Counted from the first letter of the stretch, positions 1 to 8,505 are shown. The stretch: DNA of 64,000 bases from Alphaproteobacteria bacterium (GCA_025934695.1 JAICWS010000001.1:1083301-1147300); one strand, 5' to 3'. Translations and numbers: made by a program. The notes: generated from the sequence alone by a model not told the origin.

Positions 1-41
1 CCGCGTTCCCGTCACCGCTTCGCTTGCCCGTCAAATAGAAA

Positions 42-74
42 TCGCCGGAAAACGCGGGTTGCGCTTTCCGGCGA
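42..74 (-). terminator. Intrinsic terminator of the cold-shock gene
   Basis: A perfect 10-bp inverted repeat (42-51 with 65-74, TCGCCGGAAA arm) lies just beyond the cold-shock stop codon. On the minus strand it is followed by a T-rich run (TTTCTATTTG). Stem and T tract fit a Rho-independent terminator. Confidence 0.8.
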
Positions 75-91
75 TCGAAGAAAAGATCGGG

Positions 92-298
92 TTAGGCCGC
101 CGCGCGGATGTTCGTCGCAGCGTCTTTGCCTCTTTCGTTCGCGATGTCGAAAGTCACTTTCTGACCTTCGTTCAGACCGCTCAGGCCGGCTGCCTGGACG
201 GCGCTGATGTGAACGAACACATCTTTGCCGCCGTCTTCAGGCTGGATGAAGCCGAAGCCTTTTTGAGGGTTGAACCATTTCACTGTACCTTTAGCCAT
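92..298 (-). CDS. cspA: Cold-shock domain protein, CspA family
   Basis: A 68-residue single cold-shock domain, the usual length for the family. These proteins bind single-stranded RNA and DNA as small OB folds and act as RNA chaperones or antiterminators. RNP1 (KGFGFI, residues 13-18) and RNP2 (VFVHI, residues 27-31) are intact. The start is the ATG at 298, preceded by a GGAGG-type ribosome site; the longer open frame upstream is untranslated leader. A promoter about 140 nt upstream gives the long 5' leader typical of cold-shock mRNAs. Which paralogue it is, and whether it is cold-induced, cannot be told. Confidence 0.95.
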   Translation of the reverse strand: MAKGTVKWFNPQKGFGFIQPEDGGKDVFVHISAVQAAGLSGLNEGQKVTFDIANERGKDAATNIRAAA

Positions 299-441
299 AT
301 TGGCCTCCTTTAAGAAACGCACTTTTCGTGCAATTGAGCCATCCGCAACGATTGCGTCGGTCTCTATTCGAAAGCAGCGATGTCTTGGGAAAGCCTTTAC
401 TGGCGAACAAACAAGCAAAACTAAGTAATTCGAATGCAGAT

Positions 442-470
442 AATATAAGCCTGTTTTGCAAGATTTACAA
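442..470 (-). promoter_or_regulatory. Sigma-70-type promoter of the cold-shock gene
   Basis: On the minus strand TTGTAA and TATATT are separated by 17 bp, about 140 nt upstream of the cspA start. The predicted transcript has a long leader, as in known cspA genes where the leader folds in response to temperature. Confidence 0.6.
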
Positions 471-576
471 TGTTTTTGGGCATAATCCGGAATTTCCCAA
501 TGAATCCCGGTGCATGCGGCTTTTTTGCCCCCTCACCGGCCGGCGGTGCGGGACGCGTCTGGTCAGGATGATAAGA

Positions 577-613
577 GATGTTTTTGCGCATGCAGCGCGC
601 TAGGCTGGGTGGG
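577..613 (+). repeat. Promoter-like repeat, copy 1 (second copy at 34730)
   Basis: A stretch beginning GATGTTTTT and containing GCATGCAGC followed by GCTAGGCTGG recurs with few changes at 34730-34763. Both copies lie directly upstream of a plus-strand gene of unknown function. The TAGGCT/TACGCT hexamer could be a -10 element, but no good -35 is visible. The rest of the 471-694 interval shows no gene I can support. Confidence 0.5.
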
Positions 614-694
614 TGGCGTGGACATATGCGCGACCGGCCCCTCAATCGTCCCAGCCCCCTCGGAGATCTTCATGACATTAAATGGAATTCGGCC

Positions 695-1099
695 ATGGCG
701 ATGACGGAAGAGCAGTATCAAGCCCGCATCGCCTTTCTGAAGGGCCAGGTGGCCAAGGTCGCTTTTCCCCGCGACGTCTTCGACAAGATCAAATGGCTCG
801 TCGGACAGGCGGCGACGCATTTCGACGACATCGACCCTGTCATGTTCGACCTCGCGGAAGATCGGGTGAAGTCCATCCATGCGGCATTGAATGCGGCGGC
901 GGAGGCGCGGGTGACCTTGTCGTTGCTCGACATGTTCGACCTCGAGCGCCTGAGCCTTGTGGCCGAGCGCGATATTTCCGCGTTTACCGGCGGCAAGCCC
1001 GCCCCCTGGAACAAGCAGGAAATCGTCGCGCTCACCGCCGCGCTCGAAACCTTGCGCAAAACATTCTTCCCGCCAAATCAGGAGGCGCAGCAGGGCTGA
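695..1099 (+). CDS. Hypothetical protein, 134 aa
   Basis: I do not recognise this protein. It is soluble, predicted mostly helical, without signal peptide or membrane segment, and begins MAMTEEQYQARIAFLKGQV. Two in-frame ATGs (695, 701) are possible. A stronger ribosome site (GGAGATCTTC) lies before an ATG at 672 in another frame; that frame encodes ten residues and stops at 704, overlapping the 701 ATG. This could be a short leader cistron coupled to the gene. It converges on the minus-strand gene at 1135. Confidence 0.65.
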   Translation: MAMTEEQYQARIAFLKGQVAKVAFPRDVFDKIKWLVGQAATHFDDIDPVMFDLAEDRVKSIHAALNAAAEARVTLSLLDMFDLERLSLVAERDISAFTGGKPAPWNKQEIVALTAALETLRKTFFPPNQEAQQG

Positions 1100-1134
1100 T
1101 CGCTGACCGCCGCTCCTGGCAGGTCTTTTTGGCG

Positions 1135-1512
1135 CTAAGGCTGCGGATGGCTGGACAGGTACCGCTGATAGGCCGCGCGCTCTTCTCTTCCCAGGATCCA
1201 GTCGAACGCATGGAGGATGTTAGCGTCGATTTCGGAATGGTCGAGCTCGCGCGTCGGTCCTTCAAGATATTCCGTGGACAAATAACCCTGCGTCGCAACC
1301 GATGAAGAACCTTCGCGGAAAAAAACGCCGTCGGTGGTATAGCTTTTAACCGTCACGCAATCAAGACCGGTACTGTCTTTTGCGGCGGCTGCCGTGAATG
1401 TATTTCGCACACCGGCCTGTTTTAAGGCTTCGGTAATTTCGTTTACCTGCGCCAGCGCATATTGTTGGGACAGGCTGACGAATTGGCTGTTAAATGCGGT
1501 CAGGGCGCTCAA
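1135..1512 (-). CDS. Hypothetical protein, 125 aa
   Basis: I do not recognise this family. The protein is small and soluble with no signal peptide; the N-terminal half (FVSLSQQYALAQVNEITEAL) looks helical and the middle beta-rich. A TTG start at 1512 is supported by AGGAGA about seven bases upstream. It lies 45 bp downstream of the 1558-2031 gene on the same strand, so the two probably form an operon under the promoter at 2262-2290. Confidence 0.65.
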   Translation of the reverse strand: MSALTAFNSQFVSLSQQYALAQVNEITEALKQAGVRNTFTAAAAKDSTGLDCVTVKSYTTDGVFFREGSSSVATQGYLSTEYLEGPTRELDHSEIDANILHAFDWILGREERAAYQRYLSSHPQP

Positions 1513-1557
1513 TGCTGCTCTCCTTTTGTTGCTGTGGGCATGCGGTGGCTCCGGCGA

Positions 1558-2031
1558 TCAGAACTGAGATCCCGCATGGAATGACGGCCCCCAATCGCCC
1601 TGGCAGGTGTCGGGAACGTTTTTAAACGTATCGTCACGCGTGGGAAAAAAGGCGGCCGGCCGCATATATGCTTCCGCAGCGGCAAGAAATTCCTGCCGGA
1701 ATTTCTCTTGCGGATCGCCCGTCTGCTGCGCGGGTCTAGCGGATGCGCCCTTGGGTCCGCGCCTGACGCTTACCGCGCCCGGCGCCGAAATCACAAGATG
1801 TTTGTCGGCGGCGCGTTCGATCATCACGCCATTCAGGACCACCGTATTAAAATCGGGGCTGATGTTGACGCCCGGCGCGAGGCTGCCGTATCGGGTTTTG
1901 ACTTCAACGGCATCATAGGTGTATGCCGTGACCCTGTGGCTTCTGGGGCCGACTTCAATCCGGTCGCCGCCCATGATGACGAAGTTTTTCCCGACCGTGA
2001 CCGGCGCGCCATTGGCATGATCTGCTGACAT
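1558..2031 (-). CDS. Hypothetical protein, 157 aa
   Basis: I do not recognise this protein. The first half (residues about 10-95) alternates short polar and hydrophobic stretches consistent with a beta-sandwich or beta-helix; a basic linker follows, then a helical C-terminal part. No signal peptide or membrane helix is evident. The ATG at 2031 follows an AGGGGAGAAGGA-type ribosome site. It is the first gene after a strong TTGACATAAT-class promoter and a long leader that is duplicated upstream of the LRR operon at 19230. Confidence 0.7.
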   Translation of the reverse strand: MSADHANGAPVTVGKNFVIMGGDRIEVGPRSHRVTAYTYDAVEVKTRYGSLAPGVNISPDFNTVVLNGVMIERAADKHLVISAPGAVSVRRGPKGASARPAQQTGDPQEKFRQEFLAAAEAYMRPAAFFPTRDDTFKNVPDTCQGDWGPSFHAGSQF

Positions 2032-2159
2032 ATTCCTTCTCCCCTTGTTAATCGCGGTTTAAGTCACTTCCCTAAAGCGGCGCGCATGTCCGCATCGCTT
2101 CGGAAGCGTTGTTCAGGGCTGACTGTGTGACCGGAAAGGCGGACCTTGAGCATCGACAC

Positions 2160-2261
2160 AAAACAACCTTAAACAATTAAATTTCAAGGCTGTTTTAGCT
2201 TTGCTATACCGGCAGGCGAGAAAAGCTAAACCGCTCTGCCGTAGATGCGAGGCTTGGTACT
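2160..2261 (-). ncRNA. Candidate structured leader RNA, copy 1
   Basis: About 100 nt of transcribed leader between the promoter at 2262-2290 and the 2031 gene. A second copy lies on the other strand at about 19003-19105. Both copies keep CGGCAG/CTGCCG arms, GTTTAGC/GCTAAAAC arms that overlap them, and a downstream hairpin whose arms differ in sequence but still largely pair (CCTTGA/TTTAAGG here, CCCCGA/TCGAGG there). That pattern suggests RNA structure, possibly with alternative folds. It matches no riboswitch class I recognise. Confidence 0.45.
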
Positions 2262-2290
2262 ATACTACCGATTCCCCAGTATTATGTCAA
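2262..2290 (-). promoter_or_regulatory. TTGACATAAT-class promoter
   Basis: On the minus strand TTGACA is followed after exactly 17 bp by TAGTAT, with TAAT directly after the -35 and GAATCGG in the spacer. The same arrangement occurs at 4166 and 27676, and the -35 extension also at 29750 (minus) and 29838. It drives the 2031 and 1512 genes. Confidence 0.75.
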
Positions 2291-2455
2291 ATACATTTTG
2301 AAGGCCAACAGGATTGCGCGGCGGTTCCGGTGGCATCCAACGCCGGACAGAATACCATTATAAACCAATTGATTAACAGAAAGCATTTGGCATAATGTTA
2401 TTACGGGCGTATATCAGGGGGTACCTTATCTCATGCAGAGGCATCCGGCGTTCCG
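2291..2455. other. Intergenic region without a recognised gene
   Basis: Between the divergent promoter and the gene at 2456. It is AT-richer than its surroundings. I see no convincing reading frame; a short open frame from 2201 crosses the duplicated leader and has no ribosome site. Confidence 0.5.
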
Positions 2456-2992
2456 ATGACGAAGAAGAAGACATTCAACCAGACCGCCGCGCCGACAGCG
2501 CTGCCTCTGTTGCATGAGTGGGAGCGCCTGTGCCACGAACTGCTGGAGGATCCGGCTGCCGCGCTGCCGCTGGATGCCCGGCAGGTGATCTACAGCAACG
2601 CCGCAGTCAGGGCGCAGATGGATGAAGAAAACAGGAAACGCGCGGAATTCAACCCGCGCATGGAAGCCTTTCTGAAAGACATCGATTTCGATGCGGTTGG
2701 CGAGGCGAACAGCGATCTCCTCATGTCGCTCGCCGGCCCGAAGGTGCGCAAAAGCCAGGCAGCGCGCGACGCCGTCATGGAACGGACGCAACAGGCGCTG
2801 GATCAGGCCTTCGGCTTTCTTGCCGCCGAAAGCGCGCGCCGAAAGGAAAGCGACGTCCAGCTGAAGGATTTCGTCCTGGCGGCTTACGAAGACTGGCTCA
2901 ACAGCGGCGTACCCACCGAGCAAAAAGTCACTCTCATGCCCGCGCTGCGCATGAAGCCGCGCGCCCCGGGCGCAGCCGCCACAGCTCTTTGA
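2456..2992 (+). CDS. Hypothetical protein with variant C-terminal tail, 178 aa
   Basis: I do not recognise the family. The protein is soluble, highly charged and predicted nearly all helical (residues about 15-150), without signal peptide. Its C-terminus contains KVTLMPALRMKPR, which resembles the tail of the LRR protein at 19230 (AVTLHGTIAVRR) and more weakly those at 20180, 28328 and 29900. No strong ribosome site precedes the ATG at 2456, so the start is uncertain. It stands alone between a divergent operon and a minus-strand pseudogene. Confidence 0.65.
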   Translation: MTKKKTFNQTAAPTALPLLHEWERLCHELLEDPAAALPLDARQVIYSNAAVRAQMDEENRKRAEFNPRMEAFLKDIDFDAVGEANSDLLMSLAGPKVRKSQAARDAVMERTQQALDQAFGFLAAESARRKESDVQLKDFVLAAYEDWLNSGVPTEQKVTLMPALRMKPRAPGAAATAL

Positions 2993-3061
2993 GCCCCTTT
3001 TAGGCCCTACATCCAAAGAATGTTCGTTTCAAAATCGGGGTTTCCTCGCTCACGACGCCTG

Positions 3062-3440
3062 CTATTTTCTCGACTGCCGCTTGGCTTCGGCTATTTGGTC
3101 TGGCGTCAGGCATGAGGAAAGGGATTCGATTTGTTGCGATGCCGATACGCTGCCATTGGCAGCGGCGCGGCTATACCATACATAGGCCTGCACAAGGTCT
3201 TTCGGAGCGCCGAAACCTACCTGATAGCGCCAGCCGCGATTGCATTCCAGCTCGGCCAGTTCATGCGCGGCGGTGGCTCCCGGCTGCGGCAATACGACCG
3301 TCTCGAACCAAAAAGCTTTCAAACGGCGAACGGTCTCGACCAGCTCATTTTGTTCAAGTGGTTTTTCAAGATAAGCATTTGCGCCGGCTTCGTAGCAAGC
3401 GGCAACATCGCGCTCCGAATTCGATGTCGTAGAATTCCGC
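3062..3440 (-). pseudogene. Remnant: receiver-domain C-terminus joined to a Sel1-like segment
   Basis: Reading upstream of the TTG at 3322 in the same frame gives a clear C-terminal third of a CheY-like receiver: SERDVAACYEAGANAYLEKP, then the ELVETVRRL helix and FWFETVVLP. The conserved Lys-Pro switch is present, but the phosphorylated Asp and everything before it are missing. Downstream, in frame, is a Sel1-like segment (KDLVQAYVWYSRAAANG) that ends at 3062. The frame runs into the end of the lipoprotein gene at 3444 without a start codon, so the 5' end has been deleted and the remnant is probably not expressed. Confidence 0.7.
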
Positions 3441-3443
3441 CGG

Positions 3444-4028
3444 CTACCTCCGCGCCGGCGCCATCTGGTTCGGATTGGAGATCGCGCGGCCCTGCACCGC
3501 GATGGGGCCGTTGGTGTTGATGTGCACGTCCGTGCCGATGCCGCCCGCGACGTTCACGGCGGGTGCGGGGTCGTTATAAGCCAGTCCATCGGTCACCGTC
3601 ACTTCGCAGCGCGGCGTCATCTTGTAGGAATATTCGAACTTGCCCGAGGCGAAGTCGTAGCCATAGCAGTAGCCGGTCTGCATTTCGGTGTGGGTCGCGA
3701 CGGGTTCGCTCACCTCGATGCGCGCCTTGTTGCCGAGGTTGCCCTGCACGTCGAGCTTGCCGCCGTTCACGGTGATGGAAACGTTATCCGGCACGTTGCC
3801 GACGATGGTGAGCTTGCCCGAGGCCTCGTAACTGCCGCCGGCCTTCAGCGCACCCGCATTCAGCTGCGTGGCGGGGCCGACCGGCCCGCCTTTGAAGACT
3901 TCGGTCATCGTGGTTTCGCCCTTGAGCGAGGCGTCCGACGCGTTCGGGCCGATATTGCTGGAACAGCCCGCCAGCGCCGCCGCGAAAGCCAGTACCAGCG
4001 CGCCTTTTGCGAATAATCCTTTTTTCAT
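3444..4028 (-). CDS. Predicted lipoprotein, 194 aa
   Basis: A lipoprotein signal peptide is clear: basic start, hydrophobic core, and lipobox LAGC at residues about 16-19. The mature part holds a repetitive beta-type segment (SITVNGGKLDVQGNLGNKARIEV) resembling polymer-like beta-helix domains of the DUF2807 kind, then two cysteines and a Pro/Ala-rich end. The ATG at 4028 has AGGAGG eight bases upstream; the longer frame from 4061 does not. It probably sits in the outer membrane or periplasm. Function is unknown. Confidence 0.75.
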   Translation of the reverse strand: MKKGLFAKGALVLAFAAALAGCSSNIGPNASDASLKGETTMTEVFKGGPVGPATQLNAGALKAGGSYEASGKLTIVGNVPDNVSITVNGGKLDVQGNLGNKARIEVSEPVATHTEMQTGYCYGYDFASGKFEYSYKMTPRCEVTVTDGLAYNDPAPAVNVAGGIGTDVHINTNGPIAVQGRAISNPNQMAPARR

Positions 4029-4165
4029 CCTCAAGCCTCCTGCCATGTTCTTCTTGTTCATTAAATCCTATCACTTTGGTATGGAATTGGAAGCGGTTTT
4101 CGGCAAGCCTGTGTTTCCTCATGAATTAATTGCCCTTTCTCCGCACCGGCGCTGCCGGATTTCAT

Positions 4166-4194
4166 TTGACATAATGCAAGAATCGCCGTAGGAT
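4166..4194 (+). promoter_or_regulatory. TTGACATAAT-class promoter
   Basis: TTGACA (4166-4171), a 17-bp spacer containing TAAT and GAATCGCCG, then TAGGAT (4189-4194). It has the same shape as the promoters at 2262-2290 and 27676-27704 and lies about 120 nt upstream of the gene at 4317. Confidence 0.7.
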
Positions 4195-4316
4195 AAACGT
4201 GCAGCTTTTATTTCGCGATTGGTTTTAACGGGTTCCGGCGTTTCACCTCCGGATGCCACGCAACAACGATTTTGAATTGCACTTCCCCCAAGTCGCCACA
4301 ACGGAGGAGAGTTTTT

Positions 4317-4874
4317 TTGACAGACATCTCATTGGCAAATCTTTTCCACAGCAGGTCCGAAAACAGCGCGCCGCACACCGGCGACCGCATGGAAGACGGC
4401 TCGATATATTTGCGCCGCCGGCAAGGGCGCGACTGGTTCGCGGCGGCTGAGGATTCCACAGACGCGCAAGGCAATCGCCTGCGGCTGAATTTCAAAAACG
4501 CCGCGGCCTTCGCCCGCCATGCCGATGTCGACGGCCATCATGACTGGGCGCTACCCGACGCCGATTTGCTGTACAGCATGAAGGACGCCAAGGATAAGGG
4601 CGCGTTCAGGGGCACTTATCACATTCCTCAATGTACCTTTCTCGAAGGACTGAACTCAGGCAAAGCGGGCGCGGCTTTTGACGAGGGGCGCTATTGGTCG
4701 AACTCGACCTATACCTCCGAACTCGCGAACGATCCGGATGCGCCGCATGTCACCTGCCTTGAATTCGGGCGCGGCTTTACCGGCGGCGATGTGGCCGATA
4801 GTCCGGCCAAAAGCCTGATCCGTCTCGTGCGCTCGGAACCCGTGGTCCGGAACAAATCCGCGTTTTCGCGCTGA
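4317..4874 (+). CDS. DUF1566 (Lcl-type) domain protein, 185 aa
   Basis: Residues about 25-180 match the pattern of DUF1566/Lcl domains: MEDGSIYL, DWFAAAED, a HADVDGHHDWALPDADLL core, then a Trp-Ser-Ser-type segment (RYWSNSTYTSE) and a closing LVRSEP. The family is beta-rich, fibronectin-binding in Legionella Lcl, and otherwise poorly characterised. No signal peptide is visible. The TTG at 4317 is chosen because GGAGGAG sits eight bases upstream. Expression is probably from the promoter at 4166, which it shares in type with other unknown genes of this window. Confidence 0.75.
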   Translation: MTDISLANLFHSRSENSAPHTGDRMEDGSIYLRRRQGRDWFAAAEDSTDAQGNRLRLNFKNAAAFARHADVDGHHDWALPDADLLYSMKDAKDKGAFRGTYHIPQCTFLEGLNSGKAGAAFDEGRYWSNSTYTSELANDPDAPHVTCLEFGRGFTGGDVADSPAKSLIRLVRSEPVVRNKSAFSR

Positions 4875-5153
4875 ATGTTACGTTAATGAGGAAATAAAAA
4901 CGCCGGCCGCGCCGCGGCGGTCAGGATGATCGTCTGCAAAGGCACCTCCCCAGGCAAATGTCCCTTTGCAGGTATATCCGTCAATTCTGGCACAGATAAC
5001 CGGGCAGTTCTTGTCCTGGAGCGCACAACTACTGTGCCTATAAGGAACTGGCGCCCGATTATGGCGATACAGCCTGTGCCTAAACGCTATTTCATACATG
5101 TTTGCTGAACGCTGTTTTATATTCGAACCGGCTCCTGGGGAGGATGCATTTCG
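4875..5153. other. Intergenic region upstream of the AraC cluster
   Basis: Holds a perfect 9-bp inverted repeat (CTGCAAAGG at 4934-4942 with its complement at 4963-4971) around a 20-nt loop. No T tract follows, so an operator or RNA hairpin is likelier than a terminator. No further gene is seen. Confidence 0.4.
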
Positions 5154-6119
5154 TTGAAGTTCCGCTTCACCACCGACATTTATCCTGAAGACGAACGGCT
5201 CGACGGCTGGCGCGAGGAATTCGGTCGGCGCATTTTAAACGCCGAGCTCAATAGCCTCGGCGATCCGCGCGAACCGTTCCGCGTCCACCTCGAGGCGCTG
5301 CAGATGGGCCAGGTCCTGTTCACCGACGATCATGGCACCCCGGCCTCCGTCACCCGCAACAAAAAACAGGCGGCGGACGGCGACGACGGTTTCACCTTTC
5401 TCGTCAACCGCCGCGGCTCGCTGCGCCTTTCCCAGAGCGGCGAGATCACCGGGCATAAAAATTGCGGCGTGACGCTGCTCGACCATGGCCGGCCATTCGA
5501 GGTTTTCTGCGCGGCGCAAGAAATGCCGCCGGCGGGACAATCCCCGCGCTGGGTCTATGCCTACCACGTGCCGCGCCGGCTGCTGCTGGACGCGGCGCCC
5601 GCGGCGGAAGGACGCGTGCTCGCCGCCCGGCCGGAGCTGCTGGAATACCTCGTGCGCTACAGCGAAAAAATGGCAGGCCCCCATGTCTCCGCCGATGCCG
5701 CGATGCTGGCCAGCATGGGCGATCATATCTTCGACCTGCTCGTCCTCATGGCGGGCGGCGGGAAAGACGCGGCGGAACTGGCCGAGCGGCGCGGATTGCG
5801 CGCGGTGCGGCTGCAGGCCATCCTCGACTTTATCGGCCAGAACCTCGACAATCCCGCGCTCGACCGCGACATGATCGCGGCGGCCCACGGCATCGGCACG
5901 CGCTATGTCTCACGCCTGATGGAAGAGCATGGCGAAACCTTGAGCCACTATATCCTGCGCCTGCGGCTCGACCGGGCCGCGGCCATGCTGGCCGACCCCG
6001 CTTGGAAGAACAGCCGTGTCAGTGACATTGCCTATGCCTGCGGCTTTTCCGACCTGTCGTATTTCAACCGCGCTTTCCGCCGGCGCTTCGGCCTGTCGCC
6101 CAGCGCCGCCCGGGCTTGA
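5154..6119 (+). CDS. AraC-family transcriptional regulator 1 of 3
   Basis: A 321-residue regulator. Residues 1-200 form an AraC-binding-like sensory region with a conserved opening (FTTDIYPEDERLDGWREEF). Residues about 215-320 are the AraC/XylS two-helix-turn-helix domain, ending in the signature IAYACGFSDLSYFNRAFRRRFG. The TTG at 5154 is used because GGGGAGG lies ten bases upstream and an ATG at 5144 is out of frame. The next gene is a close paralogue with nearly identical HTH. Effector and targets are unknown; tandem copies suggest recent duplication. Confidence 0.9.
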   Translation: MKFRFTTDIYPEDERLDGWREEFGRRILNAELNSLGDPREPFRVHLEALQMGQVLFTDDHGTPASVTRNKKQAADGDDGFTFLVNRRGSLRLSQSGEITGHKNCGVTLLDHGRPFEVFCAAQEMPPAGQSPRWVYAYHVPRRLLLDAAPAAEGRVLAARPELLEYLVRYSEKMAGPHVSADAAMLASMGDHIFDLLVLMAGGGKDAAELAERRGLRAVRLQAILDFIGQNLDNPALDRDMIAAAHGIGTRYVSRLMEEHGETLSHYILRLRLDRAAAMLADPAWKNSRVSDIAYACGFSDLSYFNRAFRRRFGLSPSAARA

Positions 6120-6162
6120 ACAGCCGTTATTTCGCTTGCGCCGCCGGAGAGTCTTCGCAAGA

Positions 6163-7152
6163 ATGCGCCTTGTGATGAAACCGGCCATGTTCCATTTCAG
6201 CACCGACCTGTACCCGGAGCGCGAGCGGCTCGACGGGTGGCAGGAGGAATTCGCCCGCCGCGTCATCATGGCCGATGTCTCGCGGCTCGACGGCGGGACC
6301 GGCGCCTTCGCCGCGCACGTGGCGGGGCAGCATCTGGGCAAGGTGCTGTTCACGAGCAACTGGGGCTCGCCCGTCGCTTTCGCCCGCGACCGCAAACAGG
6401 CCGCCGACGGCGATGACGACCTCACCTTCCTTGTCAACCGCAAGGGCCCGATGCGCCTCCTCCAGCGCGGCGAGACGGTAATGCAGGACGGCTGCGGCGC
6501 CCTTCTCGTCGATCATGGCCGGCCCTTCGAGCTGCGCGCGGGCGAATCCGCGGCTGAAGCGGCCGCACCCGTGCCCCCGCGCTGGGTCTACGCCTATGCC
6601 ATTCCCCGCCGCGCGCTACTGGCCGCGGCGCCGCAGGCCGGCACCCGCGCGCTCGCGCCAAACCCGGCGTTTCTCGATTACCTCATCCGCTACAGCGAGA
6701 AGATGCTGGGCCCGGACGCGCCCGCGCACCCGGCGCTGACGCAAAGCGTGGGCGATCATCTGTTCGACATGCTCGTCCTCCTGACGGGCGGCAGCAAGGA
6801 CGCAACCGAACAGGCCCAGCAGCGGGGCCTGCGCGCGGCGCGGCTTTCCGCTATTCTCGATTTCATCGGGGACAATCTTGCCGATCCGGCGCTCGACCGC
6901 GACATGATCGCGGCGGCCCACGGCATCGGCACGCGCTATGTCTCCCGCCTGATGGAAGAGCATGGCGAAACATTAAGCCACCATGTCCTGCGCCTGCGCC
7001 TCGACAAGGCGGCGGCCCTGCTGGCCGACCCCGCCTCGCGCGGCCGCCGCGTCAGCGACATCGCCTATGCCTGCGGCTTTTCCGACCTGTCGTATTTCAA
7101 CCGCGCCTTCCGCAGGCGCTTCGGATTGTCGCCCACGGCCTACCGCGCCTGA
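6163..7152 (+). CDS. AraC-family transcriptional regulator 2 of 3
   Basis: A 329-residue paralogue of the 5154 product with the same order: sensory half opening FSTDLYPERERLDGWQEEF, then a C-terminal AraC HTH ending in GFSDLSYFNRAFRRRFGLSP. The HTH segment around residues 235-275 is nearly identical to copy 1 at DNA level too, which points to recent duplication or gene conversion. It starts 43 bp after copy 1, so both may share a transcript. ATGs at 6163 and 6175 are both possible; GGAGAG lies 12 bases before the first. Confidence 0.9.
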   Translation: MRLVMKPAMFHFSTDLYPERERLDGWQEEFARRVIMADVSRLDGGTGAFAAHVAGQHLGKVLFTSNWGSPVAFARDRKQAADGDDDLTFLVNRKGPMRLLQRGETVMQDGCGALLVDHGRPFELRAGESAAEAAAPVPPRWVYAYAIPRRALLAAAPQAGTRALAPNPAFLDYLIRYSEKMLGPDAPAHPALTQSVGDHLFDMLVLLTGGSKDATEQAQQRGLRAARLSAILDFIGDNLADPALDRDMIAAAHGIGTRYVSRLMEEHGETLSHHVLRLRLDKAAALLADPASRGRRVSDIAYACGFSDLSYFNRAFRRRFGLSPTAYRA

Positions 7153-7305
7153 CGTTTCTCATTTTCCGCTCATTTATTTAGGGAAAATAGCGCCCTCACC
7201 GTTCCAAAACGGTACTGAAGGCCGCGTTGGTTGCCCGTGGCATACAATGGTATGTCAGTTTTAACTTGCCTCGCGCCCCATTTAGCGCTTGATTCATAAG
7301 CACGG

Positions 7306-8304
7306 TTGCAATCTTGGGGGAGCAGAACCATTTTTCCGGGTTATCGTTTCAGCAGCGACATGTATCCCGAGGCCAGGCGCTTTGACGGGTGGCGCGAAGA
7401 ATTCGCGCACCACGTCATCAACAGCGACATCCGCAGGCTCGATGACCCGTCACGCGACCGGTTCCACGCCGAGACGCACTTGCTGTCGCTGGGCGAGATC
7501 AAGTTTGCCAAGTCCATTCGCACGCCGATCGAATTGTCGCGCACCGCGGCGCAAGTGGCGGAGAGCGACGGCAGCGTCGGCCTCCTGCTCAACATCGAGG
7601 GCGGGCTCCATGTTTCCCAGGACGGCGTCGAGATCCTGAACGACAAGCCGGGCGCGGTGCTCACCTATCATAGCCGCGTCCACAAGGCCCGGTTTCTGGC
7701 CGGCGCGTCGGGGTTGTCGCACGTGGTCGCCTTCATTCTGCCGCGGCGCACGCTGCTGGCGGCCGCGCCCGAGGCATTGACGCGCGCCGGCGGCCGGATA
7801 TCCTCCGAGCCCGGGGTCCTGAAATACCTGACCCGCTACACCGCCGACTTCGTCGCGGAATCGTCCGCGGCGCCCGCCGATCCCACGCTCGCCGCTACCG
7901 TGGGCAGCCATATCCTCGATCTCGTGTCCCTCATGCTGGGCGCATCCCGCGATGCGGCCGAGATCGCCTCGCGCCGGGGCCTGCGCGCGGCGCGCCAGAA
8001 ATCCATCCTCGCCTTCGTGGCGGAGAATTTGGGAGATCCCAACCTCGACGTCTCGATGGTGGCCGCGCGTCACGGCGTCAGCACGCGCTACGTCTCGCAG
8101 CTGATGGAGGAAAAGGGCGAGACGCTGACGCGCTGCATCCTGCGCCTGCGCCTCGAAAAATCGGCAATGCTGTTGTCGGACCCCGCCCTGCGCAGCCACC
8201 GCATCGGCGACATCGCGCTCGCCTGCGGCTTCACCGACCTCTCCCACTTCAACCGCTCGTTCCGCCGTCATTTCGGCGAAACGCCAAGGTCGTACCGGGG
8301 CTAG
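7306..8304 (+). CDS. AraC-family transcriptional regulator 3 of 3
   Basis: A more divergent 332-residue paralogue: sensory half opening FSSDMYPEARRFDGWREEF and an AraC HTH ending ALACGFTDLSHFNRSFRRHFGETP. The start is unclear. A TTG at 7306 has no ribosome site, while GGGGGAG at 7316-7322 sits seven bases before an in-frame ATT at 7330, which lines up with the starts of copies 1 and 2. Its own 150-bp upstream region holds a CATAC-AATG-GTATG palindrome that could be an operator. It probably has separate transcription. Confidence 0.88.
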   Translation: MQSWGSRTIFPGYRFSSDMYPEARRFDGWREEFAHHVINSDIRRLDDPSRDRFHAETHLLSLGEIKFAKSIRTPIELSRTAAQVAESDGSVGLLLNIEGGLHVSQDGVEILNDKPGAVLTYHSRVHKARFLAGASGLSHVVAFILPRRTLLAAAPEALTRAGGRISSEPGVLKYLTRYTADFVAESSAAPADPTLAATVGSHILDLVSLMLGASRDAAEIASRRGLRAARQKSILAFVAENLGDPNLDVSMVAARHGVSTRYVSQLMEEKGETLTRCILRLRLEKSAMLLSDPALRSHRIGDIALACGFTDLSHFNRSFRRHFGETPRSYRG

Positions 8305-8334
8305 AGCTTCAAAGCCGTTGGATCAAAAGAGCAT

Positions 8335-8498
8335 CGTCATTCCCGCGCAGGCGGGAATCCAGTACCGTAAGTTATAAAACAGCGATAGCTCCGCTGAGAT
8401 GAATGTTGTTTGAATGCTGTGTACGACGACCGCCTCTTGTTCAGATGGAGAGTCAGCCGTTTTTATAAACCACGGATTCCGCCTGGGCGGGAATGACG
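8335..8498. repeat. Imperfect long inverted-repeat element (REP/MITE-like)
   Basis: Starts CGTCATTCCCGCGCAGGCGGG and ends with a matching inverted copy (CCGCCTGGGCGGGAATGACG) 120 bp away. It sits between convergent genes. The internal CCAGTACCGTA word recurs in the element at 56719. Confidence 0.65.
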
Positions 8499-8505
8499 GC
8501 TAACT

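Noticed and set aside
2201-2395. A 64-codon open frame upstream of the gene at 2456
   Set aside because: It runs through the duplicated leader element and the minus-strand promoter, starts at TTG without a ribosome site, and its product looks random.
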